Positions 36,957 through 49,055 of a stretch of 64,000 nucleotides of DNA are shown piece after piece. The notes under the pieces are model-generated. The model saw nothing but the letters and a program-made list of their open reading frames with translations, did not search any database and was not told the DNA's origin. Location of the stretch: the NCBI RefSeq assembly GCF_945859685.1, contig NC_079148.1, forward strand, positions 140,675,133 to 140,739,132. Reading direction: 5' to 3'. The translations under genes were made by a program, and so were the position numbers. Position 1 is the stretch's first letter. Each line of letters starts with the position of its first letter. The stretch comes from Eupeodes corollae. Lineage: Eukaryota; Arthropoda; Insecta; Diptera; Syrphidae.

Positions 36957-37294
36957 TGGCTGAAACACAAACACGCTTCAGCTTCGTCTTCGCCTGACGT
37001 TTACGAGTTCAGCCATAAGAATTCAATGCATGCTATCACAATGGTGCTTCGACCTCACGTTTCCTTTGACAAACGTAAGGAAAAGAATGTTATGTAACGT
37101 AATGTGACTCCAAACGGAAGCTCTAGTTCAATTATCTGAACACTTGCTTTGCCTGACAGCTCAATAGCTGTAAAAAAATGTCAAAAAACAAAATGTTTGC
37201 TCTTTGGAGGGATGAAATAATAGAAAGCAACCTCGAAGCAGGTCCACTGTAACGCAGACGAAGCCGAAGATGAAGCGTGTTTGTGATTCAGCCA
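36957..37294. mobile_element. MITE with long terminal inverted repeats and TAA target duplication
   Basis: The left end starts TGGCTGAAACACAAACACG and the right end, read on the minus strand, starts TGGCTGAATCACAAACACG. Similarity continues for about 35 bp. TAA flanks both ends (36954-36956 and 37295-37297), the 3-bp duplication expected of PIF/Harbinger-type elements. It is 338 bp and non-coding. A third copy of the terminus (TTCAGCCA then TAAG) lies inside at about 37012-37023, also followed by TAA, so a shorter internal unit or a nested end is present. Confidence 0.75.
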
Positions 37295-37297
37295 TAA

Positions 37298-38249
37298 GGG
37301 AAGCTAGTTTTTAAAACAAAAAAAATATTCTAAAGCTCCATAATTTTGGACAAAATTTAAAAATTATATCAACTCCGTCACAAAATCTTTTATTTCAGAA
37401 GGTCAACGTACGAATTTTGTGGTTAAAACTAGGAAAATACATTTGTTTAAAATGGCTTTTAAATAAACTACCGATCTTAATCGGGGCCAGAAAATGCTCG
37501 ATGACATCAAATAGGCTATAGAACTATTTCTACACACAAAAAGTATGATGTTTTGAATTTTATTTGTCTTTTATAGCTTGAAAAGTAAGTACTAGTAAAA
37601 CGCTCCACACTCTTTAACCAAAATCAGTCTAAGTAGTTATTTGTGGCTTTGTTTTTTTTTCGCGTTACGTTTCGGAATACAGAGAACAAATATTAAATTT
37701 ATGATAACATTGAAAAACCACTAAATAATAAACATTTAAAAAGCAATATAGATACAATTCAATGTTTTGTTCAAGATATTTTAAAAATATGAATACAAAA
37801 TAAATTCTTATTGCAAAGGTTGCAAATTGTTGATATTTCTATTGTTTTTACTATTTATTTATACCGACCGTTAAATCACGACGCTAAATATATTTTAACT
37901 TTAAGTGTTTAATCTCCTTAACTCACGATTCTTTTATTGTTTTTTAGATAAAACTTTTGTTATAGAAAGGACCGTGAGGTACAATTCCATGTAACTTAAA
38001 GTAATTAAACTTTTATTTTCAAATTTCTATTTTATAATCGGTTGTTTATGTTAAGAAATTAAATATAACATCATAAAAATTATTTGGTTTAGGAAAATTA
38101 TTTAAATGTATTCCAAAAAGAAAATTGTTTTGCAATAAATGTAAGCATTTTATGTACGCTTAATTTAAACAAATGTATTATTACCTAAGCGATGTCTAGA
38201 CGCTCAATGTTATTGTTCAATATTTCGTGTTCCACAATATTATTAAGTA
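37298..38249. other. gene-free stretch
   Basis: A/T-rich sequence between the MITE and the Helitron end. No coding, RNA or repeat feature could be supported on either strand. Confidence 0.5.
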
Positions 38250-39590
38250 CTAGCTGACCCTGCAGACTTCGTACTTCGTACAGACCTAAACCTTTGTATA
38301 AATTAATTTCAAAACAAACAAAACGTATTGAATAAAAAAGCTTTTTTTTAATGAAGCATGAAGTTTTATCATTATTTTCGACACATCATGATGGTTACTT
38401 AAAAAAAACAGAGTTTTCCTGAAATACTGGCTATTTATAAGGTTTAAATTTGTATTAACAGACACACAGTGTTATGATACAGTTTGTTAATCAATTTAAA
38501 GCTTTCTCATAAACTATATTTTTTGTTTTTTCGGTTTTCCGACGCTCGAAAACGCGACATACATATAATTGTCCATGCCCGAAACTCCAAGTTGATTCTG
38601 CAAACTTCTAAAGACTGTCCTTGCGAATTATTTATTGTCAAAAACCAAACGTACTGGAAATTGTACCTAAGCGTTTAAAATCGAATGGTAAATCCGTTGG
38701 AATCATCGGTATTCGCGGGATCAAGACATCTTCTCCTTTATATTTTCCTTTTATGATTGTTGCCTCAATGACGTTATTCACAGCAAGTCTTGTTCCATTG
38801 CATAGTCGAGGTTGACTAATGTTACGCAGCATGATGAAAACTGATCTTACTTTTAATTGCAAATTGTGAGATGGTAGTCCAGGCAATTCCCGGGATAGTT
38901 GACTACGTCATCCAACCAACAAGGAAACCAACTGTCCTGGAAGAAAATTCTGGATGATTGCATTGAAATCCTATTGAACTTTTGCGCTGTATCAGGGAAA
39001 ACACGCTGAATAAGCTTGAATCTGTGATGTGACAGAAATCTGTGGTTAATGTGATCAATCCGGTTAAGGTGTCCATTACAACTTTTTTATTTCTTATCTC
39101 TAACAACTGCTTCACAAACACATTTGCAGTTTCATCATGTTGCAAAAATACTAGCGTGATAGTTGTTAATTGAGGTGTCTTTACATACTGCCACAAATTC
39201 GATGATTTTAACAGTTGATCGGGGAATAACTGGAAGAGTCAGACGAAAATCACCTGACAACAGAATCATGGCCCCACCAAAAATATTTTGGTTGTCACAA
39301 AGATCTTTCAATGTTTTGTCCAGCGCCTCCAGTGACCTCTTATGAGCCATTGTGCATTCATCCCAAACAATTAATTTGCGTACCTGTAGAATCTTGGCCA
39401 TTGCGCTATTTTTGGAGATACTCCAAATTTGTGTTTCGCTGATTTGCATGTTTAATGGTAATTTCAAGGCAGAGTCGCAGCTATTCCAGATGAAGCCAAC
39501 TCTAAAGCAACATCATTTCGCGATCTGATCCTCACCGAAAGCAATGAAATTAAGAACGTTTTTCCGGTTACTCCGGGAGCATCATGGAAA
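38250..39590 (-). pseudogene. Helitron helicase remnant with 3' terminus
   Basis: The minus strand carries the Pif1-like helicase of a Rep-Hel protein. A Walker A-like GVTGKT (GGTGKT is usual) lies near 39555, then LELASSGIAATL, the Walker B region LIVWDECTMAHKRSLEALD (39374-39318), and LSGDFRLTLPVI. The late helicase segment GLPSHNLQLKVRSVFIMLRN to IPMIPTDLPFDFKRL (38880-38665) and QGQSLEVC near 38605 follow. The element ends CTAG-T at 38253-38249, preceded by GCAGGGTCAG, a typical Helitron 3' end. Frameshifts split the frame. The Rep nuclease part is missing; the element stops where the Tc1-like sequence begins. Confidence 0.85.
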
Positions 39591-39594
39591 CATT

Positions 39595-40250
39595 AGACCC
39601 TCGATTTTCGATGGGGTTAAGGTTGGGGGATTGAGCGATCCACTCCGTAACGGATATTATCTTCTGCGCAAACCATGATTTTGCCTTTGTTGACGTATGC
39701 TTTGGGTCATAGTCTTGTTGTTATACCCAAACCAACGGCATTTCCTCTTCAGCATAGGGTAACATAACCTCCTAGAGAATTTTCACATACTCGTCTTATC
39801 CCCCCATAGGATAAATAATCCCAACCCCGTAATATGAAAAGCAAGCCAATATCATAATTTTTCCTTCACCATGCTTCACTGTTTTTATAGTGTACCGTGG
39901 ATCGTATGCTGCATTTTAGAGTCTTCTTCTTCTCACATATACTCGACGACCCTTGGACCCAAAAAGAACGACTTTGCTTTCATCGCTCCACAGAACATTC
40001 TTCCATTTCTCTTATGCCCAATCTCTATGCGCTTTAACAAACTCCATTCTCTTTGCCACATGCCTTTCGTCAAGAATGGTATCTTGCATGGACTTCGCGC
40101 TGGTAACTTCGCTTATAAAAGACGTCTTCGTATTGTGACAACGCTTACAGACAGTTGAAGTTCATTTCTTATTTTCCTAGAGCCAATGGTATTCTGAAAA
40201 GACCTCCGCGAGTGAAACTGAGGTTAAAAGAACACTTATTTTAGAATGTA
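39595..40250 (-). pseudogene. Tc1-like transposase pseudogene
   Basis: The minus strand reads, across frames, KRMEFVKAHRDW then NVLWSDESKVVLFGSKGRR (about 40045-39945), which holds the first catalytic Asp. Next is KTVKHGEGKIM, then QDYDPKHTSTKAKSWF with the second Asp (about 39715), and EWIAQSPNLNPIEN with the catalytic Glu (about 39625-39605). All three DDE residues are recognisable, but stops and frameshifts interrupt the frame. The N-terminal DNA-binding part is very short or absent. Terminal repeats were not found. The sequence runs straight into the Helitron remnant. Confidence 0.85.
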
Positions 40251-40544
40251 TCGACGTGCTTTGTAGGCTTTGTGGAATATAAAGAACAAATACTATAGAA
40301 CAAATTTCGAAAAAAAAAATAATATTCATTGGTTTTTGAGAAAATCTAAAACAAAATAACAGTTCTATGGGAGTATCCTTCTGGAGGAAAACAAAAATAA
40401 TTATTTTATATTTGAAGAATCTTAATTAAGAACAAAAATGGCAGTGAAAATTAAAAAATCTATTGCCTTTTTTTTGAGAATATTCGAATTTTCTTTTTTT
40501 GACCAAAAAATTTGTTTTTAAAACATGAACAAATATTCAACGCG
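40251..40544. other. gene-free stretch between Tc1-like and repeat-family sequence
   Basis: A/T-rich sequence in which I see no gene. Phrases such as TTTTTGACCAAAAAA near 40495-40510 resemble the 59.6 kb direct repeat, so it may be repeat-derived. Confidence 0.4.
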
Positions 40545-41910
40545 AATCGTTTAAGACCTTAGTTTGGAAATTTGAAATCGGTCAATCGAATAGTTTGGGC
40601 TGTAGTGGCGAGGACAAAAAAGCAGACGAGCGACTTCTCTACTATCGCAATATCATGATTGATTAAAATCTCGAGTTCTATAGTTCCAGAGGCTGGGATG
40701 CGACCTAAACTGAAAATTTCCCATCCCGTCTGCCAATTTGTCTTGCTTAAATGGTTTGTAGGTTTTAGTGTTGAGTTATCTGTTGAATTATTTTTTAAAA
40801 TTTTTAAATTAACAAAAATATTTTTCTAATAAGGAAATAGTTTAGTTTGAAAATCTTGTTTTGTTAAAAAGAGTTTAAGTCGAAAACAATTTTTTACCAA
40901 TTTTAATAGTACATATTTCTTAAATTTTTATAAATTGGATAAATGCAATTAATTTGAGAGATATCAAGAACGAACATCAAATTAACAAAATTGCGTTTGA
41001 AGATTTTATTTTTCTATGAAAAAATTTACCGTTGGATTTTTATAAAAAAAACAACTGTGTATCGAAAACAAAGGCAATATTTTTAATTTTTGAAAAGATA
41101 TTTCAGTCGGAAATTAATTTTTACAAACTTTTATTCATTTTTTTGTTTGGGTTTTAATTTTTTGTAAAAAAAACTGTCAATTTGATTTTTCTCAAAATTT
41201 TTGTGAATGTTAAAAACAATATTTGTTATAAGATAAATGTAGTTTAAAGGCAATATCTCAATGTTTTGAAAAGATATTTGAGTCGAAAATCAATTTTTAC
41301 CAAGTTTGAGTTATGTTTTTTTTTTTTAGGTTTTAATTTTTTTATAGAAAAAAACTGTCAATTATATTTTTCTCAAAATATTATCAGATGTCAAAAATGT
41401 TATTATTCGTTGCACAAAAATTATTTTGGAGATAAAATCATATTTTAGTCGTAAAATTTTCGAGGTGCGTAATTTGGATTTTTTTTCCAAAAATATGATT
41501 GTTTTGTATTACGTTACAATATATAATATAAAATTTAGCTCAAGTCTCAAGCGTCATTGGTTCATGAGATATTTAGGTTTAACCAAAATGTTCACCTTTT
41601 TTTTGAACTGCTATGGTAAAAAAAACGACCTCGCAATTTCCTTGAGAGCCCTTCTGCATCTTTCTGCCTTATTATTTGTATAACAAAATTTATATGAAGT
41701 CGATATCTCTTCTGGTTCTTGAGCTATGGAAGACGAAAAAAACGTCGCGAACGTATGGACGTACGAACGTACGTACACACGCACGCACAGACGTCTTTCT
41801 AAAACTCTTTTATTGCGACTCTAGGGACCTTGAAACGTCGAGAAATTTTAACATTTTTAATTCGACAAATCGGACCCATTACAATTACTTCCTATGGGGA
41901 GTTAATAAAA
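40545..41910 (+). repeat. composite copy of the long-TIR repeat family
   Basis: The right end (about 41760-41910) has an ACGT-rich tract, then GGGACCTTGAAACGTCGAGA and a GGAGTTAA end matching the right end of the element at 3547-5270. The body carries several TTGAGTCGAAAATCAATTTT subrepeats, and the segment GATGCGACC with TCCCATCCCGTCTG at 40695-40735 matches 3855-3893. To its left an inverted copy of the GTCTG module (40545-40690) abuts it, an arrangement different from the first copy. No coding frame is conserved. Confidence 0.65.
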
Positions 41911-44904
41911 AGTCTACTTTATTTCTTAATGCTTAAAATTCTTTAAAGTTGTAGGAGTAACTTTTTTAAAATTGAAAAAGTGACATTATAATTATAAAAC
42001 TCAAATTTGAAATGAAAATTATCCATCTTGAACATAAACAAACAATTATGGGTCAATTTATAAATAAATTTGGTTTTCAATGCTTAAAAAACCATATGTA
42101 ATATGGATTGAATACATCTATTGATGCCTTCAAAAAATTAATGTTTCAAACATTAACGAAATTACCACTAATTGAGTAATTTTGAAACCATAACCATTAA
42201 AAAACACTTCGATGTACATGAGTGAGATTTTTGTAATAAAAATATAAAAACAAAATCACATGTCTACGTCATATAAAATTAAATTACCAAAGATAAAACA
42301 CGTACCAAACTTTTTTTCTTCAATAAACTTCCAAGAAAAAAGAAACTCAAAGTATCTAATAAAATTATCTAAATCCTCCGCCATTAAATACAAATAAAGT
42401 TTGAAGAAAAAAGAACATAAAACAAAACAAAACAAAACAACAAATAACCTTGCTTGCACTTTTAAATTAAATCAGAACATTGAAAAAGCTGCTGACTATG
42501 TATCTAACCTACCAACGCATTGAGTATGGAAGCATAAGCTATATGTAAACATGACCGCAGTAGTATAATAACCCCGTGTCGTCGTCGTGGAGTAAATCGA
42601 TATTTAAACTTTAGAATCGCTGACCTAAACACGACACAAATCTAATATCCTAAACAAAACAAACTAAATTATTTCTTCACTTTAACATCACAAAACTCAC
42701 AGCAGAGCACAGCACCATGACCATCATTCCTGCCACATACCTTCCGTCCGCGTCAGTTGATGAAGCAACCCCTAGAGCTTACATATTAAAATGATAGGCA
42801 CATAAGTTAGGTACCTACCTATGTACATCTTTGGCCACAAGAGGCTTCCTTCTAACTATAAGCATCCGGCAACAGCATTGTTCTGAAATTGAAATGGGAG
42901 TCCAACAGTGTTAAGTTAAGAGTACCTACCTCAGGTACCTACCTTACCTTCACTATACCTTCGACCTAAACAAAGATCAATAGTAAGGTCGAGATAATTA
43001 AATTATAAAAGTAACACTCTGTTTGTTTAAAGTAAGCTTCTGTCTGAATGCTGTGCTGTGGTTTCAATTTCCATGGGGATCATGCATTTTTATGTAAACT
43101 ATCAAGTTCAAAAATCCACTGAAATTACATAAGCTAGAAGGAAAATTGCTTTCGCGTCTTTTTTTTTAATTAAACATTTTGTTCAAGCAAATATCACACG
43201 CTCTTACCTTTGCAGCTACTTAAGCACGACAAAGTAAAAGATATAAGCTTTCTTTCGACTATTTTTGTTTTTGGAATGTATCTTCATTCATGCTTGAAAC
43301 GTAGATTAATATGTTGTCGGTTCGTGACGTGGGTTCTAGGACTTTTGTGTTTTTTGAAGGTACCTGTATTACATACAACTTTCTTTAGAGAGGAGTTTAT
43401 GAGCCTCCTATACACAATCGAGTGGAGGATGAGGATACAACGACCTGAGTGAGGCACTGATGGGGGGTAAGGGGCTAAGAATGGAAAGAAAATATAGAAT
43501 CTCATGTCCCATCATCCACATGCGCTTTGTTTATTTTCTTTGATTTTATTTTAAATCTTTTTTGTGCACGTTCGTTGCACAAATCAACCACCTCAAGAGC
43601 TTTCTTCTCAAGGCAGATTCCACCCTACCACCCATACGCCCTACACCCACTGCCTTCAGCCGCACTTTTGTTTTCCTTTCCTTTCTTAAATTCTCTTTGT
43701 GATTTTCTTATGTTTTCTCTGACTTCTGCGCTTATGCTTCCGCAATCGAGACCACGTTTTGAGAAATTGCCATCAGTTTTTTTTATTTTTTTCAAATTAC
43801 CTTTGCCACTTCCGAGTCGAGTATAGTTGAGTGTTGAGTCTTGACTCTTGAATTCCGACACAAGTGCACTTGAGAAAATTTTGCAGACAAGAGAATATAA
43901 TGCTGCATTGCTGGAGGCTCTCTCTAAATAAATCAGTGCTGTCGATTTGAATTGAAAAGAGAGTTTAGTTTTATACTGAAATTGATGTAAGATTTTTGAA
44001 GGTATGAATACTTTTTATCCATTATCAATTACTATTGTTGTTTTGACTGATGTTTTTCAAGCTTGACAAAATAAAAATATTGAATTTACTAGAAAAAGTA
44101 TCATTATCCGTTAGTCATGATATAAACATACGTAAATAAAATATAGTCGATTGACACTAATAAATTCATAAATAAAAATGTAAGTGAAATTCCTTAAGGT
44201 TTACATAAACTTTCAGTTGTTTATGTTTTATAAAGGTGTAAATTATCTAGATATCTTTTATGTAGGTGAAAAACCTTTAAAAAAAAGTAACTTTTTTGGT
44301 CTTATGAATACAAAATGTAATGTAAATGTTTCATAAGCTTACTAGACTTAACCTAAACTAGAATCACGGCAGATTTCAATTTATTTATTTTAAGCAAGTA
44401 TACTTACTACCATATCTCGTACTGTAAGTTCCATAAGTTTTAATTATCTATTAACTGCTAAAAATTAAACCTTACATATGAATCAAAGAGAGGAGAAATA
44501 AGTTGAAGTTTATTTTTTTTAATTATTTAAAGTTCCTCTTACATTTAATCTTTAATAGCTAAGCAAAGTAATGTTTCTTTTTTTCAGAAAGAGCAGATAA
44601 TCCTAATATTTTTTTCTTTTAATTCTGGATGTCTAAAAATTTAAAACACTGTAAAATAAGAAAATGCACTGTATATTAGAGTGTTGAATAAAATAAAACA
44701 CTGTATGTTATAACACTGTGTTTCCAAATTGTTATCACAAAAGCTTTGCTCTCTAAAAATCGTGCAATTTTGCATATTTTATTTTTTAACTTTCTTTATA
44801 GAAAAAAATGTAGCATTTTATTTGATATTTTTTTCTGAAAACCACAACAAATATTATACAAGAAAGCAATAAAATACATATAGAACATTATATTACTTCT
44901 CCTT
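41911..44904. other. gene-free stretch, possible distal regulatory or leader DNA
   Basis: No exon can be defended. The part 42550-43870 is less A/T-rich than its surroundings. It has two minus-strand donor-like sites (AG then GTATGT near 42751, AG then GTAAGA near 43204), so untranslated exons of a minus-strand transcript are possible. A 25-codon open frame at 42717-42794 is too short to claim. The rest is simple A/T sequence. Confidence 0.35.
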
Positions 44905-46450
44905 GTCTTGTCTTAGGTTCTCAGAAGTGTTAAGTCCGTTGGGAACCTCTTTAAGTGCATACGGCCTCTACTACGCCTACGCGCCATCGTGAACGGTTTC
45001 CGGAGATGTGTTTTAGCTCCCTCCAACTCTTGCCTAGTGACACTGATTCCGCCTCGACTGTCCTGCGCCATGTGCTTCTTGGTCATCCAACTCTTCTTCC
45101 TTCTTGTGTGAGCGGATTCCACTGCATTGCTTGGTCTGCAAAGCAGTAGTTACCTTTTTGAAGCGTTTGTCCAATCCATTGCCACTTACGTCTTCGTGTT
45201 ATAGATTTTATAGGCCTGTCATTCTATGAAGGACCTCATTTGATATACGGTTTGGCCAGAAAATCCTTAGGATGTTACGAAGACATCTATTTACGAAGGT
45301 TTGCAGCCTTCTTGTTGTGGCTTAAGTAACCTTCCAAGTGCTTTGTTCTTAAGCTAATAGAGTTATTCCTCCAAATTTTTGTCAGCACATCGAACCCCGC
45401 TTTTGCTTTGCCGATGACATCTTGTTCGGTTCCGCCTTCGATGGAAACGATACTTCCAAGATATTGAAAGCTCTACACTTTTTCCACCGGTTGCGAGAAA
45501 ATATTTATTAGAGAGGATGGTTGGGTTCCGAGGCTGATCATTTTAGTTTTCAGCCCAACAACTTCTGCTCCTCTCTCCATACTTGTTGTCATTTGATGGA
45601 GATCCATGATCCTACGATAGAGTAAACAAACATCCTCCGCGTTATCCAAGTGCTTTAAATAGGATGTCAAAGTCCATTGGATCCCTCCGCTACCTTAAAA
45701 AACTGAGCGCAGTACATCGCTTACAACCAACAAAAACAATATTGTCGACAGAATACAGCACTATCTGAATCCGCTTAGGATTTCAAAATCATGTGACAAC
45801 CTACCATTGTGCAGAACGTGACACTTGGATCTATCATATGCTGACTTAATAATAGCAATTAGTTTTTCTGGGATGCCTCTCCTCCGCAAAGCTGACCAGA
45901 TATACTCCCTGTTAACTCTATCAAAGGCCTTTTCGAAGTCGATGAACAGCAGGTGTAGTGGTGATTGGTATTCAACGCACTGTTCAATAATGATCCGCAT
46001 GGTGTTGATATGATCAGTTCAGAAGGATTTAGCGCTGAATCCTGCTTGTTCGGCATTGAGTGTAACCTCAAGGTGTTCTATGATGCGTTCCAGTATGACT
46101 TTTGCCTACTATTTTGGCAACAGCATGCAGGTAGAATGCAAACTCCTCTCCTTTGTAAGATCTCCTTTTTTTGCGAGCTTGACGATAATTCCCTTCTTCC
46201 ACTCATAGGGGAAGCTTTCCGTGGTCCAGGTTTCTTTTATGAGCGGATGAAGCAGTTCGCTTGATGACGTTGGTGCTGCTTGTAAAAGCTCTGCGGGAGT
46301 TCCATCAAGTCCTACCGCTTCGTTGTTCTTAAGTGCTTTAATTGCGGCAATGATCTCATCTTTACTGGGAGGTGCGGTGCGGATTCGGGGATTAGTTTCT
46401 TCAGGCGCCTCAGAAGGTATCGACTGCACGTTGTTTGCAAACACTCGGTT
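44905..46450 (-). pseudogene. LINE remnant with RTE/CR1-type reverse transcriptase
   Basis: The minus strand gives the pre-RT segment IIAAIKALKNNEAVGLDGTP (46360-46300), then FPYEWKKGIIVKLAKKGDL, LFIDFEKAFDRVNREYIWSA (45930-45870) and the RGIPEKLI region. After frameshifts come GLKTKM and a long tail: RRRKWQWIGQTL near 45190, WNPLTQEGRR, PRSTWRRTVEAE and NRSRWR (45110-44980). The QG-x-SP and FADD motifs are disrupted, so the copy is inactive. The tail differs from the RTE-like copy at 26.8-29.2 kb, so it is a separate family. The 5' end breaks at about 46450. Confidence 0.82.
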
Positions 46451-48101
46451 TATTTATATTACTTTTTAATAATTTTATTCAAATTTACAAAAACACTTAC
46501 CAATGATGAAAAGAGTCTGTTAACACTTAAAAAATTAACTACTTTTTAGGAACAATAAAAATTCTTGTCTATTCAAAGAATACCAATAAATCTTATCTTT
46601 ATTTTTATGGTTAGTAAAACATGCTAATGATACCTTATTCCCTAAAATATTCTGTTTTAAAAATTCTGTGCTTCAAAATGCTACGAATAGTCTGAAAAAG
46701 AATAATCGTTTTTACAGTGTAGAGAAGTTTGCACCATTTTACTTTGTAAAAGCAATTTTTCTCATTCAGACTATTTACAGAATTTTGAAAATAGTCAAAT
46801 GAAATAATGTTTTCATTTCAGAATGGAAGATAGTAAGCTGGAAATTTGTTTTTAACTTCATTTTAGTGTTCTAAACATTATGTAAAAAGTGTCATAAAAT
46901 ATATGTTATAGATTGCCAAAATGGTATGAAAATATGATTGATATAAACATTTTATCAAATTGTATCCTTGACAAGTTTGGTAGATTTGCTTACCAAACCT
47001 ATAGAAACGATCAAAATACAAAAAAATCTGGTTTCGATACTTTTGGCGAACTATAACTTAGGACACGAACACGAGATCTTAAGAGACTTTTTACACCACA
47101 TTGATCACCAAAAAGAACGCATAAACACCTTACTTATCTCTCATTAAGAGGTTGCCCTTTTTTCGCCTTATTTGACTAAACAAAATACAGAATTTTAGAA
47201 AACAGAAGTTTGAAACACAATATTATAAATAAAATGTTATAAACCCCGACCGTCAGAAAGTTATCGAAAACCCTCATTATCATTTGGCAAAGAACCAACT
47301 ATTGCCTGGATTAGACTTGTTAATTGAATAAAGTTTTAAATGAAAGCCCTAACTGAAATTCAGGTTCACTTAAATATGTCAAAAATATCTTCATCCTCTA
47401 CGTCAATGCTTCAACATGCTGATAGGTGCCACTAAAAGTAAATAGAAATCCACTACCTATTTTCATTTTAGAACTTAAATGTTTATGAACGTTATAATCA
47501 TGAATTGCTAACCATTTTCGAATATCTTAACTATTATTGCATTATAACTAAATATAATTTTTAAGATCTTATCTTGAATTTTGTATTGTGCTTTCTAGAG
47601 TATCTCAAGCTATTATTAGAGCTTAAACAGAGTTAAGAGGTTTGAACTAGAGGTTTTTTTTTATTGATATAATAACTAGCAGACGTTTTTCGTTATTTTT
47701 GGAAATAAGGTTTAACACAATGAAAATAATTAAAAAATTATACCCGTACTTTAATTGATTTTATTTAATTTTTGACTGTAAGCAATACACCCAGAACTTT
47801 GTGGTACCTAATTTGTCTCCAAATCTATCACCTATACGAAAGGAATTGTTGTAATGCTAGAATTTCATAAGCTAATATGTACTAAACATTTTTATTGTTA
47901 AACATAGAGTTTCCGAGATATTTATACAAAAGTAAATTGACCCCTTTTCGCCTTTTCACAAGCTTCGGCTATCGGTTTAAGTTTAAGAGGCACAAATATT
48001 TGGTAATTCATATATCTAACTTTTTTGGTACTTTTTCCAGCACTTACTTTTTACAATCCTATTGTAGGAAAAGCTTTTCTTGTAATGGCCACTGTTAACA
48101 G
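46451..48101. other. gene-free stretch
   Basis: No exon or element is defined. Phrases such as CTGTTTTAAAAATTCTGTGCTTCAA near 46651 resemble those near 52615, so part of it is probably an old interspersed repeat. It ends at a pyrimidine-rich tract. Confidence 0.45.
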
Positions 48102-48154
48102 CTCTCTCTTATTCTCTCTCTCTCTTTCTCTTATTCTCTCGCTCTCTCCCTCTC
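48102..48154 (+). repeat. CT-rich microsatellite tract
   Basis: A 53-bp run made of CT, with TTATT and CG interruptions. On the opposite strand it is a GA repeat, which in flies can bind GAGA factor near promoters. It lies about 1.8 kb upstream of the membrane-anchor exon and may belong to that gene's regulatory region; this is inference. Confidence 0.7.
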
Positions 48155-48905
48155 AAATAATGACAATAATATTGTAATTTGGCAACCACATAATATCCAA
48201 ACTTAAACTCACGCAAAAAAGCTTTCACAATTTCGCCATACTTCTCATTTCATGTGCTGCTCTGCTATGTGCTATTATTGCCATTGCTATCGACATCAAA
48301 AACCAAAATAAACTTCCCACCAGCCTCGTCGTCGTAGCCGAAGTCGTCGTGGTCGTCATTCTCAAAGTACTTACACTCTGTCAGATTCAACTCAAATCCA
48401 AAGCAAAAGCAAAAGCAAACTACTAGTAGCTAAATCTTCAAAGCATTCTGATTCCTCAGCTCAGTTGAAATTCATCGCGATTCCTGAAACGTCTCTCGCT
48501 TTAAAAAAAAAAACAACCACAAAAACTGACGATAGAGCTCCTTTCTTCATTTAAAATTTCGGTTCCTCTTCATTTTTTACTGAAAATAAGGTTTTTTTAT
48601 TGATTTAAATTTTGTACACAATAAAACAACGAAACATAAATTAATAAAACAAGAAAGAAAATAGGGATTTCTGTTATGATATAATATTTCAAGGCGAGTG
48701 CAGTTTTCTGTTTCACTAAAAAACAAAAATTTGCTTTAGACTTTCTGAGCTAAGAGAGAGAAGAGAGTGAAGTGTGAAAATTCAATAATACAAAGTCCTA
48801 TATAAATTCAGTTGTTTTGTTGTTTTTGGGAGGACTTCGAGTGGGAATGTTCGGGGATAACCGCACTTTTTTATATCCCTGCAGATAGATGCACTTAATG
48901 CGGTA

Positions 48906-49055
48906 ATGTCAGTGGGCCAAAATAAACCACCCCATCATCATATCAAATCAACCCCATCATCACACGGTGCGGTGTCGTCGGTCGGCAGCAATAGTGGCAG
49001 TGGCAACGTTAACGGCGGCGGCGGTGGAGATGATGCAGCATTAAAAGTGTTGTGA
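48906..49055 (+). CDS. small ORF, 49 codons, Gly/Ser/His-rich, upstream of the membrane-anchor exon
   Basis: ATG to TGA open frame starting MSVGQNKPPHHH and including SSVGSNSGSGNVNGGGGG before DDAALKVL. The base composition rises sharply here (CGGCGGCGGCGG) against a very A/T-rich background, and third positions are often G or C. This is the appearance of fly coding sequence rather than random leader. It ends about 900 nt before the next exon's ATG with no obvious splice donor at the end. It could be an upstream ORF in a long leader, a separate small protein, or the start of an alternative isoform. It has no recognised domain. The function is unknown. Confidence 0.35.
   Translation: MSVGQNKPPHHHIKSTPSSHGAVSSVGSNSGSGNVNGGGGGDDAALKVL

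Noticed and set aside
42717..42794. 25-codon plus-strand frame starting MTIIPATYLPS
   Set aside because: It is too short, with no splice or conservation evidence; such frames are expected by chance.
48102..48154. CRISPR-like or other array
   Set aside because: It is a simple CT microsatellite with no spacer structure, in a eukaryotic genome.
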